In this document: one piece after another, positions 6,941-10,184 of the stretch
Numbering within the stretch: the first letter of the stretch is position 1
How the letters are laid out: each line of letters opens with the position of its first letter
Assembly (NCBI GenBank): GCA_018654125.1
Contig: JABIME010000326.1
Coordinates: 1 to 10,184, forward strand
Direction of reading: 5' to 3'
Length of the DNA stretch: 10,184 nucleotides
DNA from: Candidatus Cloacimonadota bacterium
Lineage (GTDB): Bacteria; Cloacimonadota; Cloacimonadia; Cloacimonadales; TCS61
Made by a program: the position numbers and the translations under genes
The notes under the pieces: model-generated
Database searches by the model: none
Seen by the model: only the letters and a program-made list of their open reading frames with translations
What the model was told of the DNA's origin: nothing

Positions 6941-8134
6941 TTATCTTAGAACCAGTAATTTTTTACTGGTTATTTTTTTGGAATTGGAAAATATTTTACA
7001 TAGATATATTCCAGAAGCTATTTTCTTTCCACTTTTATCTTTTCCATCCCAACTCGCAATATTTGCATCTGCTTCAATTGATCTGATCTTTTGTCCTTTT
7101 ATTGTATAAACCTCAACTTTGTTAATTGGTCCTGAACTTAAAGAAAATTTAATATCAACATTAGAATTAATGATCCATGGATTTGGATAAATGAAACTTT
7201 GATAACTATTTTCAAGTTCAGGTTCCGTTGATGATGGCATACTAAAATTCACGATTCGAAATCCAAAATCATAATAACTGTGATCCTGATAATTTCTGGA
7301 TCGATTTGCAGCTGGAAGTTGATCTGTAGGGCTAAACCAGCCTGCTCCCCGAATCACTTTTCGAATTCCTGTTTGTGGTCCTATTGGGTCTATTTGTGGT
7401 TCATCAGAATATTCACCAAACCAGTCATTACACCATTCCCATACATTACCGTTCATTTCACATAACCCAAGTTGGCTGTCACCTAATGGTGAATAACTTC
7501 CTACTTCAGCTAAACCTGCAACTCCAAAATCAAAGCAATTCACGCGAGTTGAATCAGGTGGTTCATTTCCCCACGGATAGATGCGACCATCATTATAACG
7601 TGCTGTATATTCCCATTCTGCTTCTGTAGGAAGTCTGAACCCACTTTCGGAATATGTTGCGCAATCCCAATTTTGCAAGTTATATAGCTCATTTCCCCCA
7701 TTCATTCTACTAAGCATATTACAATAAAAAGCAGCTCCGAACCAAGTTACTTCAACAATCGGAAGTTGTTCTGTACCATCCAATACATTAAAAGCATTAT
7801 CTACAAATTCAATCTGACAACTTCCACTATCCAGATCCAGTAGTTCTTGCTGATCACCATTGAGATTTAGAATACTTTCATTAGGAAGTATCAATAATTC
7901 ATTTTGACTTAAAGCAAAATTAAGCATTTCACAATATTTAGACGTAGTTGTTTCATACTTTCCCATTTCGAAATCATAAGTAATGGTAACTTCATGTTCT
8001 GCAAATCCTAAGCTATCTGATCCCATAGCAAAATTTCCAGAAGGAATATTGATCATTTGTGGGATTTGTGCTTTTAACTGGCAAAAAAAAACTAGAATGA
8101 TAATCTGAATTAATATGCTTTTAATCTTTATCAA
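6941..8134 (-). CDS. Secreted SUMF/FGE-like protein with C-terminal sorting domain
   Basis: The 397-residue product has a signal peptide (1-22, cleavage likely at LKA-Q) and a SUMF/formylglycine-generating-enzyme-like domain (about 25-297). A C-terminal FlgD-Ig/type IX (Por)-like sorting domain follows (about 315-397: FIYPNPW, VYTIKGQKI, WDGKDKSGKKIASGIYL, ending KKLLVLR). The SUMF fold shows in IPSGNFAMGSD (30-40), FRLPTEAEWEYTAR (166-179), YPWGN (186-190), GNVWEW (229-234), RGAGW (262-266) and GFR (291-293). The cysteine pair that binds copper in true FGEs should lie just after RG..W, but this stretch (FSPTDQLPAANRSR) has none, so sulfatase activation is unlikely. A binding or structural role outside the cell is more plausible. 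The start is TTG, chosen because a strong Shine-Dalgarno lies just upstream and the next in-frame ATG (residue 27) would remove the signal peptide. Confidence 0.85.
   Translation of the reverse strand: MIKIKSILIQIIILVFFCQLKAQIPQMINIPSGNFAMGSDSLGFAEHEVTITYDFEMGKYETTTSKYCEMLNFALSQNELLILPNESILNLNGDQQELLDLDSGSCQIEFVDNAFNVLDGTEQLPIVEVTWFGAAFYCNMLSRMNGGNELYNLQNWDCATYSESGFRLPTEAEWEYTARYNDGRIYPWGNEPPDSTRVNCFDFGVAGLAEVGSYSPLGDSQLGLCEMNGNVWEWCNDWFGEYSDEPQIDPIGPQTGIRKVIRGAGWFSPTDQLPAANRSRNYQDHSYYDFGFRIVNFSMPSSTEPELENSYQSFIYPNPWIINSNVDIKFSLSSGPINKVEVYTIKGQKIRSIEADANIASWDGKDKSGKKIASGIYLCKIFSNSKKITSKKLLVLR
6950..6979 (+). terminator. Intrinsic terminator of the recJ-lnt-merR unit
   Basis: AACCAGTAA (6950-6958) and TTACTGGTT (6963-6971) form a perfect 9-bp stem with a TTTT loop, followed by A and seven T (6973-6979). 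It begins 25 bases after the MerR stop. The whole element lies inside the 3' coding end of the convergent gene (6941-8134), where it encodes about the last ten residues before the final LR. Read from the - strand the hairpin is followed by TCTAAGATAAT, with no U tract, so it should work mainly for the + strand. Confidence 0.85.
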
Positions 8135-8138
8135 CGAT

Positions 8139-8145
8139 CCACCTT
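8139..8145 (-). promoter_or_regulatory. Shine-Dalgarno that fixes a TTG start
   Basis: Read on the - strand this is AAGGTGG, four bases (ATCG) before the TTG at 8134-8132. It decides the start of the secreted SUMF-like protein, since there is no ATG that preserves the signal peptide. It lies in the 39-base gap after the upstream gene and follows a short A-run. Confidence 0.75.
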
Positions 8146-8173
8146 TTTTTTAATTGATTAAACTTAAACAAGG

Positions 8174-9103
8174 TTAGAAATCCTCCACTTCAAAATCTGT
8201 TTCGATAGAACGAAAATACGAGTTTTTATCTTGCAGATCTTTGATACCAAATTGAAATCCGTCCTTAGTTAACTTTTGAAGTCTATTCATCTCATTTTTT
8301 TCAATTTCATAAATATAAATACTTTTTTTATCTAATCTTATTATTTCATATCTAAAAATTGAAGATTTTTCTATACCAATAAAAAATGCATTATCTCTCA
8401 TAAACACACCACTAAGCATATATCCTTGTTTAGGTTTTCTATCTAATATTATTTCACCACTTCCAATATCATAAACTTTTACTCCAGCAGATTCTTTCAG
8501 CATTGGTAATTCAGTAAGGTATTCTGACGCTTGCCCATACGTATAAGCTAAATATTTCCCATCTGGTGTAATACAACGTCTTCCACCTTCTCCAATTAAA
8601 TCAATACATTTAAATAAAATATCACCTTTAGAATTATAGATGAAAATGCTACTTTTCCCACCAGTAGAATATTCACCCCTACCTGTACCAATATCATATA
8701 TTACAATTGCATAGTTCTTTGTTTCAGTTGATACACCTGATGCGGTAAAAGCTTCAACTTTATTAACATTTTTTATATAATCAGGTACAAATGCACTCTT
8801 ATCTGTGAAGAATTCATCAAAGTTTATGTTTTTATAAACTTTATTGCCTCTCTCATTATAAAATTCAATTTCATAGGGTAGATGATTATAAGGATTATCT
8901 TCTATTAAATCTATTGTCTTAATAATTTCACCTGTTCTTTTATTTTTAAAATGAACAAAGTGTATAAAACTAGAACCTGGTATTTTTTCATCAATAGTTA
9001 CTATTTCATAATCATCCAAATCATCGGTTTTTTCTTCAGCTAAAACTACTTTGAAACTTAAGATCAGTAATGTGATAAGAAGTAAGATTATTATTATTTT
9101 CAT
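8174..9103 (-). CDS. Secreted protein of unknown function, possible beta-propeller
   Basis: I do not recognise this 309-residue protein. It begins with a clear signal peptide (KIIIILLLITLLILSFKVV, cleavage probably after VLA at about 22). An acidic stretch and then a strand-rich body follow. Residues 171-190 (GEGGRRCITPDGKYLAYTYG) resemble a WD40/TolB-like propeller blade. IFIYNSKGDILFKCIDL (153-169) and VKVYDIGSGEIILDRKP (208-224) fit the same repeating pattern, so a beta-propeller is the best guess. The start is the ATG at 9103: an in-frame GTG at 9181 lies inside the terminator of the preceding gene and would put 26 residues before the signal peptide. No Shine-Dalgarno is visible upstream of the ATG. 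The gene is preceded by its own terminator-bounded gap and followed after 39 bases by the SUMF-like gene, which it may share a transcript with. Confidence 0.72.
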   Translation of the reverse strand: MKIIIILLLITLLILSFKVVLAEEKTDDLDDYEIVTIDEKIPGSSFIHFVHFKNKRTGEIIKTIDLIEDNPYNHLPYEIEFYNERGNKVYKNINFDEFFTDKSAFVPDYIKNVNKVEAFTASGVSTETKNYAIVIYDIGTGRGEYSTGGKSSIFIYNSKGDILFKCIDLIGEGGRRCITPDGKYLAYTYGQASEYLTELPMLKESAGVKVYDIGSGEIILDRKPKQGYMLSGVFMRDNAFFIGIEKSSIFRYEIIRLDKKSIYIYEIEKNEMNRLQKLTKDGFQFGIKDLQDKNSYFRSIETDFEVEDF

Positions 9104-9169
9104 ATTTGTGAAAAGATATGAGTAAGTGTAATTGTCAATCACATAATAATTAAGGAAATTATTTTGTAT

Positions 9170-9200
9170 AAAAAAAGCCACTCGGAAGTTACCGAATGGC
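9170..9200 (-). terminator. Intrinsic terminator after the Spy/CpxP-like gene
   Basis: Read on the - strand, GCCATTCGG pairs with CCGAGTGGC (9 bp, one T-G wobble) around a TAACTT loop, followed directly by seven T (9176-9170). It starts about 20 bases after the stop of the Spy/CpxP-like gene and closes that transcription unit. It separates the unit from the secreted protein that begins at 9103. Confidence 0.87.
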
Positions 9201-9219
9201 TTTAACTATTTAGTTTTGA

Positions 9220-9696
9220 TTATTTTCTTTTTAGTTTTTTGTGCTTTGGAGAATGATGCTTTTTCATTAACTCTTCTGCTTTTTCTTGTTGTTCCGATGT
9301 TAGAATATTCCACCTTTTTTCTTGATGTTCAATTTTATTAATTGCCATCTGTTCTTTAATTTTAAAGATCTCTTCTGTAACAGCTTTGGCTTGCTTGAAA
9401 TCTTTATCTTTCATGGCAGTTTTTTTATCGATTTCTAGTAATTTCAGGTCTGCACTTGCAACTATCATATCTTTTTTACCGTTGATCTTAAGATCTTCCA
9501 ATTGTTCGATCTGCTTACCTGTGAGTTCTAATTCTTCACACATTTTATCAAAACCATCATGCATTTTTTCTTGGTGATTTCCATCTTTCATTCGGTGGTG
9601 CTCACCATCTCTAAAGTTTCTTCCGTCTCCATCAAAAGCTGTTAACAAACCTATTACAGCTACTACTCCGATTACTACAAATGCTAATTTTTTCAT
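9220..9696 (-). CDS. Spy/CpxP-family periplasmic protein (two LTxxQ boxes)
   Basis: The 158-residue product has a signal peptide (KKLAFVVIGVVAVIGLLTA, 2-20), then a His/Met/Asp-rich segment (about 22-52) and an all-helical region. LTGKQ (58-62) and LTSEQ (132-136) are the paired LTxxQ boxes of the Spy/CpxP/CnrX superfamily. The tail is strongly basic (HHSPKHKKLKRK). Relatives are periplasmic chaperones or stress and metal sensors; the His/Met-rich part could bind metal, but that is inference. The length is typical. I chose the ATG at 9696 because AAGGAG lies seven bases upstream; the in-frame ATG at 9768 would add 24 residues before the signal peptide and overlap the upstream gene. The gene follows the WXXGXW lipoprotein by 41 bases and is last before a terminator. 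Confidence 0.85.
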   Translation of the reverse strand: MKKLAFVVIGVVAVIGLLTAFDGDGRNFRDGEHHRMKDGNHQEKMHDGFDKMCEELELTGKQIEQLEDLKINGKKDMIVASADLKLLEIDKKTAMKDKDFKQAKAVTEEIFKIKEQMAINKIEHQEKRWNILTSEQQEKAEELMKKHHSPKHKKLKRK

Positions 9697-9737
9697 TTTA
9701 ATTCTCCTTAAATTTGTTAGGCTATTTACGAGCCGAA

Positions 9738-10031
9738 TTATTTCCAGTAGCTTTTTACCCAAACCCATCCGCGTCGCGTTCTATGCCAGTCTCCATGAAT
9801 CCAGATCTTTCCTTCTTTTTTCTTGATCCAGTGTCCAGGAATCCACACATAATTCTCTTTTTTCCTATTCCATTGCCAGTGTCCATCAACCCACACGAAT
9901 TTAATACCTGGGCGTTCTGATCTTATCTCCGTTCTATTCTCGGGAGGTGCAATTTTCAAATAAAATGTTCTTTTTGCACATCCGCTAAATAGAGTGACAG
10001 CTAAGAGCAATACAAAGATCGTTCTTTTCAT
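9738..10031 (-). CDS. Small lipoprotein with WXXGXW repeats
   Basis: The 97-residue precursor has a lipoprotein signal peptide with a canonical lipobox (LFSGC, Cys18). The +2 residue is Ala, which by the E. coli rule suggests outer-membrane localisation. The mature part contains four tandem copies of a W-x-x-[GS]-x-W unit: WVDGHW (47-52), WIPGHW (63-68), WIHGDW (77-82) and a degenerate WVKSYW (91-96), spaced about 14-16 residues apart. This matches the WXXGXW repeat family (PF12779), whose function is not established. The protein is very basic and aromatic. AGGAAG lies just before the ATG, which overlaps the stop of the preceding partial gene as ATGA. Lnt, encoded in the same window, would act on this protein. 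Confidence 0.85.
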   Translation of the reverse strand: MKRTIFVLLLAVTLFSGCAKRTFYLKIAPPENRTEIRSERPGIKFVWVDGHWQWNRKKENYVWIPGHWIKKKEGKIWIHGDWHRTRRGWVWVKSYWK

Positions 10032-10184
10032 TTTTTTCTTCCTCGCATGAGCTCTTGTTGTTTCTCTTTAGTCTTTAGATCATGTCGGAAAAACATTTTG
10101 GCTTCTTCTGGAGTCATCTTTTTTCTAAGTTTGATAAAAGAAAGACCTATCTCTTTTTCCATTGCAGTCTGTTTTTCAACTGCA
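10028..10184 (-). CDS. 3' end of a gene, possibly an LTxxQ/CnrX-like protein (partial)
   Basis: An open frame enters at the right edge and ends at TGA (10030-10028), giving 51 residues. It has no stop within the window and its stop overlaps the ATG of the WXXGXW lipoprotein. The visible C-terminus is charged and helical, with the stretch FIKLRKKMTPEEAKMFF (16-32). MTPEEA resembles the LTPEQ-type boxes of Spy/CnrX metal-sensor and refolding proteins, but one motif in a fragment is weak evidence. A CnrX-like periplasmic sensor or an anti-sigma-like protein are both possible. The coupling to the lipoprotein makes it very likely a real gene, whatever its family. Confidence 0.65.
   Translation of the reverse strand, partial: AVEKQTAMEKEIGLSFIKLRKKMTPEEAKMFFRHDLKTKEKQQELMRGRKK

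Noticed and set aside
8135..8173. AACTT/AGGTT hairpin in the gap after the secreted protein as a terminator
   Set aside because: A five-pair stem with no T run on the - strand; the two genes may be co-transcribed.
9113..9138. TTGACA / TATCTT promoter on the - strand before the secreted protein
   Set aside because: The -35 box is perfect but the spacer is only 14 bases, and no better -10 box lies at 16-18 bases.
9104..9181. GTG start at 9181 for the secreted protein
   Set aside because: It lies within the preceding gene's terminator stem and adds 26 residues before an obvious signal peptide.
9720..9734. GGCT/AGCC hairpin between the lipoprotein and the Spy/CpxP-like gene
   Set aside because: Only four pairs, no T-tract and a large loop; most likely chance.
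9697..9768. ATG at 9768 for the Spy/CpxP-like gene
   Set aside because: It overlaps the upstream gene and precedes a signal peptide; ATG 9696 has an ideal AAGGAG.

Overview
This is an AT-rich, densely coded bacterial window, probably from the Fibrobacteres-Chlorobi-Bacteroidetes (FCB) superphylum. The best single guess is a Cloacimonadota-like organism. The case rests on a secreted formylglycine-generating-enzyme-like (SUMF) protein ending in a FlgD-Ig/type IX-like sorting domain, a bacterial class A RNase P RNA, a Gram-negative envelope gene set (Lnt, a lipobox lipoprotein, a Spy/CpxP-like protein) and the strong A/T bias. The assignment is inference; no 16S rRNA or other taxonomic marker is present.

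Layout. Positions 1-6925 are transcribed rightward. The window opens inside a FapA/DUF342 gene, which ends at 1206 and is followed by a clear intrinsic terminator (1311-1340). Next come a coiled-coil C4 zinc-ribbon protein (1367-2080), RNase P RNA (2085-2475), recJ (2508-4244), a putative exported NHL-like protein (4247-5077), lnt (5067-6593) and a small MerR-type regulator (6590-6925). The last four genes are separated by 2 bases or overlap by 4 to 11, so they look like one transcription unit. It ends at a terminator at 6950-6979, which lies inside the last codons of the convergent gene.

Positions 6941-10184 are transcribed leftward. Read in the direction of transcription there is an envelope-stress-like cluster: a partial gene entering at 10184, a WXXGXW-repeat lipoprotein and a Spy/CpxP-like LTxxQ protein, closed by a terminator at 9170-9200. 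After that come a secreted protein of unknown function (8174-9103) and the SUMF/sorting-domain protein (6941-8134).

How the genes fit together. The rightward half is housekeeping: RNA processing (rnpB), DNA repair (RecJ), lipoprotein maturation (Lnt) and a regulator. The leftward half is almost entirely exported proteins. Only the stretch holding rnpB exceeds 300 bases without a protein gene. I saw no tRNA, CRISPR array, insertion sequence or phage gene. I found no convincing new multi-gene system; the points most worth checking are the envelope cluster, the SUMF domain without catalytic cysteines and the terminator nested in coding sequence.
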